A stretch of 64,000 bases of DNA, taken from Saprospiraceae bacterium. GTDB taxonomy: Bacteria > Bacteroidota > Bacteroidia > Chitinophagales > Saprospiraceae. This document shows, in pieces, positions 39,315 through 48,243 of the stretch. The stretch's first letter is position 1. Every line of letters starts with the position of its first letter. The notes under the pieces were generated by a model. It had not been told where the DNA came from. It searched no databases and was given only the letters and a program-made list of their open reading frames with translations. The stretch spans positions 19,056 through 83,055 of the forward strand of contig JAIPBE010000011.1 of NCBI GenBank assembly GCA_021738725.1, read 5' to 3'. Both the position numbers and the translations under genes were made by a program.

Positions 39315-39836
39315 ATGAGTCAACACACAAAGGAAGTTTTCTACGGCCTGTACAACGATGAGGAGGATCTGATCCACGCCATCGAGGAGGCCAATGCACA
39401 GCACCTGGATATTATGGATGTGTATACCCCCTTTCCGGTTCATGGACTGGAAAAGGTGATGCATCTGGAGGAGTCGCGATTGCATATCGCTGGCTTTGTA
39501 TTCGGATCGCTTGGGTTTTTTACAGCTTTCGGATTCATGACGTGGGTTTTTACCCGTGACTGGCCGATCATTTTTGGTGGAAAACCCTATTGGTCTGTCC
39601 CGGCGTTCATCCCGATCACCTTCGAGTTGACCGTATTATTTGCGGCGATCGGAATGGTGGTTTCTTTCTATACAGTATGCGGACTGGGCCCTGGTGTCAC
39701 AAATCCGGTGCTGGACGATCGAATCACGGATGACAAGTTCTGTATCGCTTTCGAAACGGCAAACGCTGATCTGAATGCACTGAAGGCATTTTTTGCCAAA
39801 ACAGGTGCCGGAGAAGTACATACCAAAACGATATAA
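39315..39836 (+). CDS. actD: Alternative complex III subunit D (DUF3341)
   Basis: This 173-residue protein has a soluble N-terminal domain (FYGLYNDEEDLIHAIEEAN, VYTPFPVHGLEKVM) and two transmembrane helices (about 55-75 and 95-120), the standard ActD layout. The ATG at 39315 is chosen over an in-frame TTG at 39303 and leaves a 12-bp gap from actC. It is a structural membrane subunit of the complex without a cofactor. Confidence 0.93.
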   Translation: MSQHTKEVFYGLYNDEEDLIHAIEEANAQHLDIMDVYTPFPVHGLEKVMHLEESRLHIAGFVFGSLGFFTAFGFMTWVFTRDWPIIFGGKPYWSVPAFIPITFELTVLFAAIGMVVSFYTVCGLGPGVTNPVLDDRITDDKFCIAFETANADLNALKAFFAKTGAGEVHTKTI

Positions 39837-39847
39837 ATTTTGGCTTC

Positions 39848-40642
39848 ATGTATAAAATGATCCTGTTACGACGTAATTCATTTCTCCTGTTTGGAGCCCT
39901 GGCCCTGTTGAGTTTGCCAGCCTGTTCTCCTGCAAGTGGAGATGAGACCGGGCATGAATTCATCCCGGATATGGTGCATCCTGTTTCCTTTGAGTCCAAT
40001 CTGTACAGTGATTACAGCTTGAATTCATGGGATGATAAAAGTGTGATCGACCGACGGACGCTCAGCCAGCCACGGAATCCGGTCAACGGCACCATCGCTC
40101 GGGGCTATGCCGGTTCTCGTGCAGATAATGACGCGATCCTCCAGGGCAGCTTCAATGCCAATACGATTGCTACTCCAGCCAATGGTTCTGTTCCCTACCA
40201 TTATACCGATACAGAAGAAGAACGGGCGCGGGCGATGGCGGAGATCACCACGAATCCGTTTCCGGTGACCACCAATGGATTGGAGCGAGGACAGCAATTG
40301 TTTACGATCTATTGTGCCATATGCCATGGTGAAAAGGCAGATGGTGCCGGCTATCTGGTGCGGGAAGACGGAGGTCTCTATCCGGCACAACCTGCAAATC
40401 TGGTTTCGGATGATTTCATTGCCTCTTCTGAAGGGCGATTCTATCACAGCATCATGTATGGAAGGAACATGATGGGCGGATACAGTGACAAACTTTCCTA
40501 TCAGGAACGTTGGGATGTGATCCACTATATCCGCTCCCTGCAGGCAAAAACGAAAGGAATGACATACGGCCCCTCGGCTGATATGTCTACAGATAGTGCA
40601 TCACCGGTAGAAGCGTCTGCTGGGATGGAAGGTGCACACTAA
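39848..40642 (+). CDS. actE: Alternative complex III subunit E, monoheme cytochrome c lipoprotein
   Basis: This 264-residue protein has a lipoprotein signal (LALLSLPACSPASGDE; lipobox Cys about residue 26) and one heme motif, CAICH. An MMGGYSD methionine region follows as the likely sixth ligand. It is anchored to the periplasmic membrane face and passes electrons from the complex. The C-terminal tail is acidic, Ser/Ala-rich and low complexity. Confidence 0.94.
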   Translation: MYKMILLRRNSFLLFGALALLSLPACSPASGDETGHEFIPDMVHPVSFESNLYSDYSLNSWDDKSVIDRRTLSQPRNPVNGTIARGYAGSRADNDAILQGSFNANTIATPANGSVPYHYTDTEEERARAMAEITTNPFPVTTNGLERGQQLFTIYCAICHGEKADGAGYLVREDGGLYPAQPANLVSDDFIASSEGRFYHSIMYGRNMMGGYSDKLSYQERWDVIHYIRSLQAKTKGMTYGPSADMSTDSASPVEASAGMEGAH

Positions 40643-40680
40643 ACGAAAGGAAACCAAACACGCAACACTCTAATTCACGG

Positions 40681-41970
40681 ATGGAAATGATGAGCGGAGA
40701 CCATTCTTTTACAATGACCGGCCGGGAGCGAAATGTGCTCTTCGGATTTATGGGTCTTGGGCTACTCTGCATTGTACTCACCTTGATTGGTGACGATGCA
40801 GTGCATTCGCGGTTTTGGTCAAATTACTTGATCAATGCGGTATTCTTTACCGGAGTATCCTTTATCGCACTCTTTATCATAGCAGCTTTTACCACCACTT
40901 ATACAGGTTGGTATATTGTTGTAAAACGGATCTGGGAGGCATATGCACAATTTCTGTGGGTAGGCCTGATACTCATGCTCGTTCTGATCGCCGGTATCTG
41001 GGGACATTTTCATCACCTTTATCACTGGGCGGATGAAGCAGCTGTTGCTGAAGACCCCGTCCTCCTGGGTAAATCGAGCTTCCTCAACAAATACTGGTAT
41101 ACGTTTGGCACATTAATCATCCTGGGCACCTGGTATTTTTTCTTTGCCCGCCCCATGCGGAAGATGTCTTTGAAAGAAGATGCCGAGGGCCACGATACCA
41201 GCTTCTCCCTGTATCGCAAGTACAAAAAGTATGCAGCCATTTTCCTGCCCATTGGTGCGTTCACCAGTGCTGCCATGATCTGGCAATGGGTGATGTCTGT
41301 AGATGCTCATTGGTATAGCACCATGTATGCCTGGTATGCCACATCCAGTTGGTTTGTCGCGTGTCTGGCGCTCACCATCATGATGGTGATCTACCTGAAA
41401 GGTCGTGGAGTGCTTCCTTTTGTGACCACCGAACACCTGCATGACCTGGGTAAATACCTGTTCGCATTCAGTATTTTCTGGACCTATCTATGGTTCTCAC
41501 AATACATGCTGATCTGGTATGCCAACGTCGGCGAGGAAACAGTTTATTTTCATACACGGATCAATGAATACCCGGTGTTGTTCTACGGCAACCTGGTCCT
41601 CAACTTCGTCGTGCCGTTCTTTGTCCTGATGCGGAACGATACAAAGCGCAAAACGGGTTCACTGTTCTTTGTCGCATTTGTCGTTCTTCTGGGCCGGTTT
41701 CTGGATTTTTTCCAGATGGTCAAGCCTGGAGTCCTTCATACCACTCATGAAGCTCTGGCTCATCACGGAGAAGAGGCGGCAACGGAAGCAGCTCATCACG
41801 CCAGTACGTTCACAGCGGGATTTACCATCCCAGGACTGCTGGAGATCGGTACCTTCCTGGGCTTCCTGGCCTTCTTTATATTCTTCGTGTTCAAACAGAT
41901 GGAGAAGGCTCCATTGGTGCCGAAGAATGACCCCTATTTGGCTGAAAGTTTGCATCACCACGTACAATAA
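40681..41970 (+). CDS. actF: Alternative complex III subunit F, second large membrane subunit
   Basis: This 429-residue polytopic protein with about ten helices starts MEMMSGDHSFTMTGRERN. It contains the family blocks SVDAHWYSTMYAWYATSSWF and YLWFSQYMLIWYANVGEETVYF. It is the NrfD-related partner of ActC. A His-rich segment (HTTHEALAHHGEEAATEAAHH) lies before the last helix. It ends 9 bp before the cytochrome oxidase subunit II gene, which links the quinol-oxidising complex and its terminal oxidase in one transcript. Confidence 0.95.
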   Translation: MEMMSGDHSFTMTGRERNVLFGFMGLGLLCIVLTLIGDDAVHSRFWSNYLINAVFFTGVSFIALFIIAAFTTTYTGWYIVVKRIWEAYAQFLWVGLILMLVLIAGIWGHFHHLYHWADEAAVAEDPVLLGKSSFLNKYWYTFGTLIILGTWYFFFARPMRKMSLKEDAEGHDTSFSLYRKYKKYAAIFLPIGAFTSAAMIWQWVMSVDAHWYSTMYAWYATSSWFVACLALTIMMVIYLKGRGVLPFVTTEHLHDLGKYLFAFSIFWTYLWFSQYMLIWYANVGEETVYFHTRINEYPVLFYGNLVLNFVVPFFVLMRNDTKRKTGSLFFVAFVVLLGRFLDFFQMVKPGVLHTTHEALAHHGEEAATEAAHHASTFTAGFTIPGLLEIGTFLGFLAFFIFFVFKQMEKAPLVPKNDPYLAESLHHHVQ

Positions 41971-41979
41971 TCTACCCCA

Positions 41980-43476
41980 ATGACGCCATTATTGATACTC
42001 ATCTGCCTTGTCCTGATCACAATCGTTGTGATCCAGATCGGAAAGGTGACCGAATTGGCCTCCTCTATCCGGGGAGAAGAAGACACTCAAGTAGAGATCA
42101 ACCGCTGGAGCGGGATACTGTCTCTTGTCTTTGTTGTGGTTTTCCTCATCGGATGCGTCTATTCGGCGGCTTACTACAAAAACTACATGTTGGGGTACGG
42201 GCCACACGATGCGGCCTCCGCTCATGGTAGTTCGATCGACTTCCTCTTCGATGTGACACTGTTCTTTACAGGGATCGTGTTTGTGATCACGCACATAGCC
42301 TTGTTCTGGTTTGCATACAAGTACCAGGGGAAGAAAGACAGACAAGCCGAATTCATTTCACACAACAATAAGCTGGAAGTGATCTGGACTCTGGTGCCGG
42401 CCATCGTGATGACATTATTGGTCATCAGCGGACTGGACGCCTGGAATGAGATCATGCCAGATGTAGGAGATGACGAAGACTATATCGAGATCGAAGCGAC
42501 GGGCGTTCAATACAACTGGCTCCTGCGTTACCCCGGCCCGGACAATTTGTTGGGTACCCGGAACTTCAAACTGATCACCGGGGTAAACCCACTTGGTCAG
42601 GATTGGACGGATCCGAAGAACCAGGATGATCTCCAGCCCTCTGAGATCGTCTTACCTGTCAATAAAAAGGTCAGAGTTCGAATTACCTCACGTGATGTTC
42701 TACACAGCTTCTTCCTACCGCACTTCCGTGTGAAAATGGACGCTGTTCCAGGAATCCCGACATACTTCATCTTTACCCCTACAAAAACCACAGAGGAGTA
42801 CCGACAGTCATTGAGCTACTATCCTGAATATCAGGTGCCGTCGGATCCCGATGATCCGGAAGGCCCTCAACGGTGGGAAACATTTGAGTACGAACTGGCT
42901 TGTGCAGAACTCTGCGGTATGGGTCATTTCAGTATGCGGAGGGTGGTTCGGATCGTTTCTGAGGCCGAATATGAAGCATGGCTGTCTCAGCAGAATTCCT
43001 ACTATTTGGGGAATATTCGCAATGGTGATGAAGATCCACTGAAAGGCAAGCTCCTGGACGTGGAGATCACACAACACAAGAAGGAATTCACATCGGCCTT
43101 GAACCTGGCCCTGTCTGCACCTGATTCTGTCGAGAAAGTGGTTCAACTCAACTATGTACAGTACGAAACAGGCGCCGCCAATTTGACTTCTGACAGCCGA
43201 TATGAACTGGATAATCTGGTCGAGGCATTGAAGGCGAACAGCAATATGCGGATTGAAATCGCCGGACATACCGACAATGTGGGGGATGCTGTGAACAACA
43301 TGGCATTGTCGCAATCCAGAGCTAATGTGGTTGCCGAATATCTGCAAAAGCAGGGTGTGGATGCCAGCCGGTTCACAGCTCGAGGTTATGGGCAGACCCG
43401 GCCTTTGGTCAGTAATGACACTGATGAAAATCGTGCGAAGAATCGTCGCACTGAATTTAGAATTCTTTCAAATTAA
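41980..43476 (+). CDS. coxB: Cytochrome c oxidase subunit II with C-terminal OmpA-like domain
   Basis: This 498-residue protein is much longer than the usual 300-400. It has three or four hydrophobic helices in the first 150 residues, then the cupredoxin domain with the complete CuA site: His242 (VLHSFFLPH), Cys308, Glu310, Cys312, His316 and Met319 in CAELCGMGHFSM. Instead of ending or carrying a cytochrome c domain, it continues into an OmpA-like peptidoglycan-binding domain (about 387-498) with AGHTDNVGDAVNN, LSQSRANVV and NRAKNRRTEF. The frame is continuous, so this is a true fusion and not two genes. The C-terminal half would face the periplasm and could bind the cell wall. Confidence 0.95.
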   Translation: MTPLLILICLVLITIVVIQIGKVTELASSIRGEEDTQVEINRWSGILSLVFVVVFLIGCVYSAAYYKNYMLGYGPHDAASAHGSSIDFLFDVTLFFTGIVFVITHIALFWFAYKYQGKKDRQAEFISHNNKLEVIWTLVPAIVMTLLVISGLDAWNEIMPDVGDDEDYIEIEATGVQYNWLLRYPGPDNLLGTRNFKLITGVNPLGQDWTDPKNQDDLQPSEIVLPVNKKVRVRITSRDVLHSFFLPHFRVKMDAVPGIPTYFIFTPTKTTEEYRQSLSYYPEYQVPSDPDDPEGPQRWETFEYELACAELCGMGHFSMRRVVRIVSEAEYEAWLSQQNSYYLGNIRNGDEDPLKGKLLDVEITQHKKEFTSALNLALSAPDSVEKVVQLNYVQYETGAANLTSDSRYELDNLVEALKANSNMRIEIAGHTDNVGDAVNNMALSQSRANVVAEYLQKQGVDASRFTARGYGQTRPLVSNDTDENRAKNRRTEFRILSN

Positions 43477-43496
43477 CTTTTGAACGTATCGTAGCT

Positions 43497-45341
43497 ATGG
43501 CAAATACGAGAACATACGACGAAGATGTCCTGATCGAAGAACATGGATTTGAAGATCATTTCCATGATCATCATCATGGGGATAAGTATCAGACCAGTTT
43601 TCTGACCCACTATATCTTCAGTCAGGATCACAAGATCATTGCCCGACAGTTTCTGATCACCGGTATTTTCTGGGGATTGATCGGCGCAATGATGTCAGTG
43701 ATCTTTCGCCTTCAATTGGGTTTCCCTGAAGAAAGCATGGCCTGGATCAAGCCACTGTTAGGAAAATGGATCACTGTCAATGAAGATGGGTTTGGGACGC
43801 TGGCTCCGGAATTCTATTATGCCCTGGTCACCATGCATGGCACCATTCTGGTCTTCTTTGTCTTGACGGCAGGTCTATCCGGGACATTTGCCAATTTGTT
43901 GATTCCGTTACAGCTGGGTGCGCGCGATATGGCGTCACCGCTGTTGAACATGTTCTCCTATTGGTTCTTCTTCCTGGCGGGCGTGATCATGTTCTACTCC
44001 CTTTTTCTCAGTACAGGGCCATTTGCCGGAGGGTGGACAGCATACCCCCCTTTGAGCATCTTGCCTCAGGCATCCAGTGGATCGGGAGCTGGGATGACCC
44101 TCTGGACACTCAGTCTGGTCCTTTTTGTGGTTTCTGTGCTGCTCGGTGGGATCAACTATGTGACCACCATCTTGAATTTGCGGACGAAAGGCATGAATAT
44201 GTGGCGGATGCCACTGACCATCTGGGCGTTATTTCTTACCGCCATCCTGGGTATCCTTTCTTTCCCTGTCCTGGCTGCCGGTTTCTTTTTGCTGATGTGC
44301 GATCGTACCCTGGGTACCAGTTTTTATATCAGTGAGATCTTTGTTGGAGGCCAGGCACTCGAGAATGTCGGCGGTAGCCCCATCCTCTACCAGCATTTAT
44401 TCTGGTTCCTCGGACACCCGGAAGTATACATCATTATCCTGCCAGCCATGGGACTTGTATCCGAAGTTCTGGCGGTGCACTCCAGGAAGCCGATTTTCGG
44501 CTATAAGGCCATGGTCTTCTCCATGCTGGCCATTGGATTCCTGTCCTTTATCGTCTGGGCCCACCATATGTTCATGTCGGGTATCAATCCATTCCTGTCC
44601 AACTTCTTTGTGGTCTTCACCTTGATCATTGCGGTGCCCTCGGCGGTGAAGGTGTTCAACTGGATCACGACCCTCTACAAAGGGAATATTCGATTTACGG
44701 CGGCCAGCCTGTTTGCCATAGGATTCGTGTCGATGTTTATTTCCGGTGGTTTGACAGGTATATTCCTGGGTAACTCCGTCCTGGATATTCAATTGCATGA
44801 TACTTATTTTGTAGTTGCCCACTTCCACATTGTGATGGGTGTAGCCGCATTTTTTGGCATGTTTGCCGGCGTGTACCACTGGTTCCCCCGGATGTTTGGC
44901 CGTTTCATGAATGAGACATTGGGCCGGATCCATTTTTGGGGTACCCTCATTGGTGCCTATGCCGTCTTCTGGCCGATGCACTATTTGGGCATGGCCGGTG
45001 TGCCTCGTCGATACTACAGCTTTGACAACTTCGATACGTTTGCCCACTTTGATGGGATGAACAAGTTCATTACCGTGGCGGCGATGATTGTCTTTGTCCT
45101 GCAGGTGTTATTCATTGTCAACTTCTTCTACAGCATATTCAAGGGTAGAAAGCAGAAGACCAAGAACCCCTGGGGGGCGACTACCTTGGAATGGACTGCG
45201 CCGATCGATGCGCCCCATGGCAACTGGCCAGGGAAGATCCCGGCCGTTCACCGCTGGCCCTACGATTACGGAAAGGATGGGGAAGACTTTATTCCTCAGA
45301 TCGCACCGCTGGCGGAGGGAGAAAAAGATCACGGGCATTAA
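43497..45341 (+). CDS. coxA: Cytochrome c oxidase subunit I
   Basis: This 614-residue heme-copper oxidase subunit has twelve or more helices and the heme a, heme a3 and CuB ligands: His in VTMHGTILVFF, WFLGHPEVYIIILPAMG (CuB His and the cross-linked Tyr), the HH pair in WAHHMFMSG, and HDTYFVVAHFHIVMG. The Tyr in HPEVY marks the A-family K-channel pattern. The N-terminal 35 residues are His/Asp-rich (DHFHDHHHGDKY). It lies 20 bp after subunit II. Confidence 0.97.
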   Translation: MANTRTYDEDVLIEEHGFEDHFHDHHHGDKYQTSFLTHYIFSQDHKIIARQFLITGIFWGLIGAMMSVIFRLQLGFPEESMAWIKPLLGKWITVNEDGFGTLAPEFYYALVTMHGTILVFFVLTAGLSGTFANLLIPLQLGARDMASPLLNMFSYWFFFLAGVIMFYSLFLSTGPFAGGWTAYPPLSILPQASSGSGAGMTLWTLSLVLFVVSVLLGGINYVTTILNLRTKGMNMWRMPLTIWALFLTAILGILSFPVLAAGFFLLMCDRTLGTSFYISEIFVGGQALENVGGSPILYQHLFWFLGHPEVYIIILPAMGLVSEVLAVHSRKPIFGYKAMVFSMLAIGFLSFIVWAHHMFMSGINPFLSNFFVVFTLIIAVPSAVKVFNWITTLYKGNIRFTAASLFAIGFVSMFISGGLTGIFLGNSVLDIQLHDTYFVVAHFHIVMGVAAFFGMFAGVYHWFPRMFGRFMNETLGRIHFWGTLIGAYAVFWPMHYLGMAGVPRRYYSFDNFDTFAHFDGMNKFITVAAMIVFVLQVLFIVNFFYSIFKGRKQKTKNPWGATTLEWTAPIDAPHGNWPGKIPAVHRWPYDYGKDGEDFIPQIAPLAEGEKDHGH

Positions 45342-45383
45342 CCGACCATCCATTTATTTCGCAGACTCAAGATCAGAGCTTAC

Positions 45384-46277
45384 ATGGCATTTACAATTCA
45401 GGCAATTCAACTCATCCGAACACGACTCGCGGAATATGCGGTGTTGGTGAAGTTGCGGTTGACCCTGTTGGTTGTATTCTCCTCCGTATTCGGCTACTTT
45501 CTGGGTGCAGATGTCATCCAGGGCAGTATTTTGTTGCTGGTCGTGGTCGGTGGGCTCTTTGTCACTTTTGCAGCGAACAGCATGAATCAGGTTCTCGAAA
45601 AGGACTATGATCGTCTGATGAAGCGCACACAAAACAGGCCGTTGGTGACCGGTACGATCAGTGTGTCGGAGGCGGTCTTGTTTTCCGGGATTAGTTGCGT
45701 GATCGGCGTTGTTTCACTGGCTGCAATCAATATGTGGGCGGCGTTGTTTGGAATGATCTCATTCCTGTTATATGCATTTGTATATACGCCTCTGAAGCGG
45801 ATCCACCCCATAGCTGTCCTGGTGGGGGCCATCCCGGGCGCTATGCCCGTCTTTATCGGATGGGTGAGTGGTTCCGGCATGTTGGCGCAAGAAGGATTGC
45901 TCCTTTTTTCACTCCAATTCTTCTGGCAATTCCCACATTTCTGGGCAATCGCCTGGTTGGGGCATGAGGACTATAGTCGTGCTGGCTTCAAGATGCTTCC
46001 TGAAGCGTCTGGATTACCCACTCGAGAAACAGCGCGTCAATCCCTGATCTATGCCAGCATGCTGACGATTCTGCCCATTCTGTTTTATGTTTTTGGCTTT
46101 ACCAGTTGGCTCGGCCTGGGTATCCTGTTGCTCCTGGGGGCGTACTATACACGAGCCGGATATTCGTTCTATCGCTTGTTGGATGATGGGTCAGCCAGAC
46201 GCTTGTTGTATGCCTCATTTCTTTACCTCCCCATGGCCCTGATCGGGTTGTTTGTGGATCAATGGTTACTCGGATGA
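45384..46277 (+). CDS. ctaB: Protoheme IX farnesyltransferase (heme O synthase)
   Basis: This 297-residue UbiA-family membrane prenyltransferase has the first Asp-rich motif in NQVLEKDYDRLMKRTQNRPL and the second in FWAIAWLGHEDYSRAGFKML, with about eight or nine helices. It farnesylates heme B to heme O, needed to make heme A for the oxidase encoded around it. It overlaps the next gene by 4 bp (ATGA). Confidence 0.96.
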   Translation: MAFTIQAIQLIRTRLAEYAVLVKLRLTLLVVFSSVFGYFLGADVIQGSILLLVVVGGLFVTFAANSMNQVLEKDYDRLMKRTQNRPLVTGTISVSEAVLFSGISCVIGVVSLAAINMWAALFGMISFLLYAFVYTPLKRIHPIAVLVGAIPGAMPVFIGWVSGSGMLAQEGLLLFSLQFFWQFPHFWAIAWLGHEDYSRAGFKMLPEASGLPTRETARQSLIYASMLTILPILFYVFGFTSWLGLGILLLLGAYYTRAGYSFYRLLDDGSARRLLYASFLYLPMALIGLFVDQWLLG

Positions 46278-46855
46278 CGGAAGCGACGATCAAACCGACA
46301 CCTGTTCTATTCACAGGTAAGTGGCACCCAAAGAAATTTGCGTTGTTGCTGGCCATTGCAGGCATTATTATGATGTTCTCTGCATTGACCTCCGCATATA
46401 TCGTCCGGAAAGCTGCGGGTAACTGGCTTGAATTCAAATTACCTGCTATTTTCCTGTACAATACCATTGTGCTGATCATCAGTTCGGTGACAGCACACCT
46501 GGGGTATCAGGCTTATCTGAAAGGTCAGGCCAGCCGTTATCGCTGGTTGACAGCGATCACCTTCGGTCTGGGATTGTTATTTCTGGGACTTCAAGTCCTC
46601 GGATGGGAACAATTAAAAAGCATCGGGGTAACACTTGATGGCAATCCTTCCGGATCCTTCATTTATGTGATAAGCGGTGTTCACGCAGCCCATGTTCTGG
46701 GTGGCATTGGTGCATTGTTGCTGGGTGTCAAAACGGCTTTCGGGCCTTTCAAACAATCTCCCCGGAGAACATTGCGTATTCAGCTGGTGAATACCTATTG
46801 GCATTTTGTGGATGCCCTCTGGATCTATTTGATCATATTTTTTATCGTCCAATAA
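46274..46855 (+). CDS. Cytochrome c oxidase subunit III-like protein (first copy)
   Basis: This 193-residue five-helix membrane protein of the heme-copper oxidase subunit III family has the ITSAYIVRKA-like first helix (LTSAYIVRKAAGNW), the SGVHAAHVLGGIGAL block and YWHFVDALWIYLIIFF. The ATG at 46274 gives the ATGA overlap with ctaB; an ATG four codons earlier lies within ctaB. A longer second subunit III gene follows by 16 bp; this paired arrangement is common in Bacteroidota clusters. Confidence 0.92.
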   Translation: MTEATIKPTPVLFTGKWHPKKFALLLAIAGIIMMFSALTSAYIVRKAAGNWLEFKLPAIFLYNTIVLIISSVTAHLGYQAYLKGQASRYRWLTAITFGLGLLFLGLQVLGWEQLKSIGVTLDGNPSGSFIYVISGVHAAHVLGGIGALLLGVKTAFGPFKQSPRRTLRIQLVNTYWHFVDALWIYLIIFFIVQ

Positions 46856-46871
46856 TATCAAGACCAAAGGA

Positions 46872-47735
46872 ATGGCTATGGATAGTGTTGCAGTTCATTC
46901 AAGCGTCGCTGAGAACGACCAAGACATGTGGGAAGGCGCCAAGGAACCCTTCAAGGCGAGCTATGGCAAGCTGATGATGTGGTACTTTCTGGTGTCTGAT
47001 GCCTTTACATTTGCCGGTTTTCTGATCGCCTATGGCACACTGAAGTTCAGTGTGCCGACCTGGCCTCTGCCGGATTTTGTATTCTCATCACTCCCGGGCG
47101 GTATTCACCATGCCCCGCTGATCTTTGTGACGATCATGACCTTTGTCCTGATTGCATCTTCCGTTACCATGGTACGCGCCGTACAGGAGGGGCAACGGGA
47201 AAACAAGAATGGCGTGGTCTTCTGGATGGGCATGACCATTCTCGGCGGTCTGGCCTTCCTCGGTTGTCAGGCATGGGAGTGGACAACCCTCATCGCCGGT
47301 GAAAATATGACAGTGACCACCAACCCTTTCGGTTCGCATGTGGTCGATGGCGTTTATCTGGACGATGAACATGGTCATCCCTATGAAGCTTCTATTCCTG
47401 CAGAGTCGTTCCATGCTGGAGAGACCTACCTGATCCATAAGGATCATGAAACGGAGGAGTGGATCCGCCGTCGATACCAAACCGCTGACGGACATGTTGG
47501 CATACAGGAATTTGGCCCAAAAGCATTTGGGGCATTGTTCTTCTTTATTACAGGATTTCACGGATTTCACGTGTTCTCCGGAGTACTCTTCCTCTTGATC
47601 ATCATGTTGAATGCCGCCAGTGGGCTCTATGCTGCCAGGAAGAATGGATATGAAATGGTAGAAAAGATCGGGTTGTATTGGCACTTCGTAGACCTTGTCT
47701 GGGTGTTTGTATTCCTCGCGTATTATCTACTCTAA
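46872..47735 (+). CDS. Cytochrome c oxidase subunit III (second copy)
   Basis: This 287-residue protein of the subunit III family shows SDAFTFAGFLIAYGTL, FFITGFHGFHVFSGVLFLLI and YWHFVDLVWVFVFLAYYLL. Compared with the first copy it has a soluble insert of about 70 residues (about 150-220, rich in His, Asp and Glu) between helices. It stabilises subunit I and may help proton uptake. It lies 32 bp before subunit IV. Confidence 0.94.
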   Translation: MAMDSVAVHSSVAENDQDMWEGAKEPFKASYGKLMMWYFLVSDAFTFAGFLIAYGTLKFSVPTWPLPDFVFSSLPGGIHHAPLIFVTIMTFVLIASSVTMVRAVQEGQRENKNGVVFWMGMTILGGLAFLGCQAWEWTTLIAGENMTVTTNPFGSHVVDGVYLDDEHGHPYEASIPAESFHAGETYLIHKDHETEEWIRRRYQTADGHVGIQEFGPKAFGALFFFITGFHGFHVFSGVLFLLIIMLNAASGLYAARKNGYEMVEKIGLYWHFVDLVWVFVFLAYYLL

Positions 47736-47767
47736 TCATCTATTGACAACGACAATCCTATCGATTC

Positions 47768-48193
47768 ATGGAACATAACGATATCAATCACGCGAAGAAG
47801 GTGGTCTTTAAAGGCCTGATCCTCCTCGGCATTATTACCATTCTTGAGGTTCTGATCGCACTGTTTGGCAATGGCCATCTGATCGAGGGCGTCCGCTTGT
47901 CCAAGTGGATCATGTACCCACTGATGATCGGGCTCAGCCTGTATAAAGCTTACTTCATTATTTATGAGTTCATGCATATGAAGTACGAGCTGAAAGGCCT
48001 GCGCTACAGTGTTCTATTACCTATGTTTCTCCTCGTTTGGGCGGTGATCGCATTCTTCAACGAAGGGAACAATTGGAAACACAATCGTCAGGTGATCCAG
48101 GAGCGCAACCAGATCGGCCTGGAAGAAATGCATACCCCACCGCCCCCTGCTGCCACCCATGGTGAAGAAGGAAAACCGGAGGGCGAACATTAA
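47768..48193 (+). CDS. Cytochrome c oxidase subunit IV family protein
   Basis: This 141-residue protein has three hydrophobic helices (about 14-34, 42-65 and 80-98), the prokaryotic subunit IV pattern, including SLYKAYFIIYEFMHMKYELKG. The last 40 residues are soluble, with a Pro/His/Glu-rich end (HTPPPPAATHGEEGKPEGEH). It follows the two subunit III genes and precedes the SCO-like gene by 50 bp. Confidence 0.9.
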   Translation: MEHNDINHAKKVVFKGLILLGIITILEVLIALFGNGHLIEGVRLSKWIMYPLMIGLSLYKAYFIIYEFMHMKYELKGLRYSVLLPMFLLVWAVIAFFNEGNNWKHNRQVIQERNQIGLEEMHTPPPPAATHGEEGKPEGEH

Positions 48194-48243
48194 GCTGTTG
48201 ATCTTGTTCTACCAAATGAACTGACGATGGTTCAGTCACATTG

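Noticed and set aside
46262..46273. Earlier ATG for the first subunit III gene
   Set aside because: The ATG at 46274 gives the standard ATGA overlap with ctaB, and the longer start adds only four residues within ctaB.
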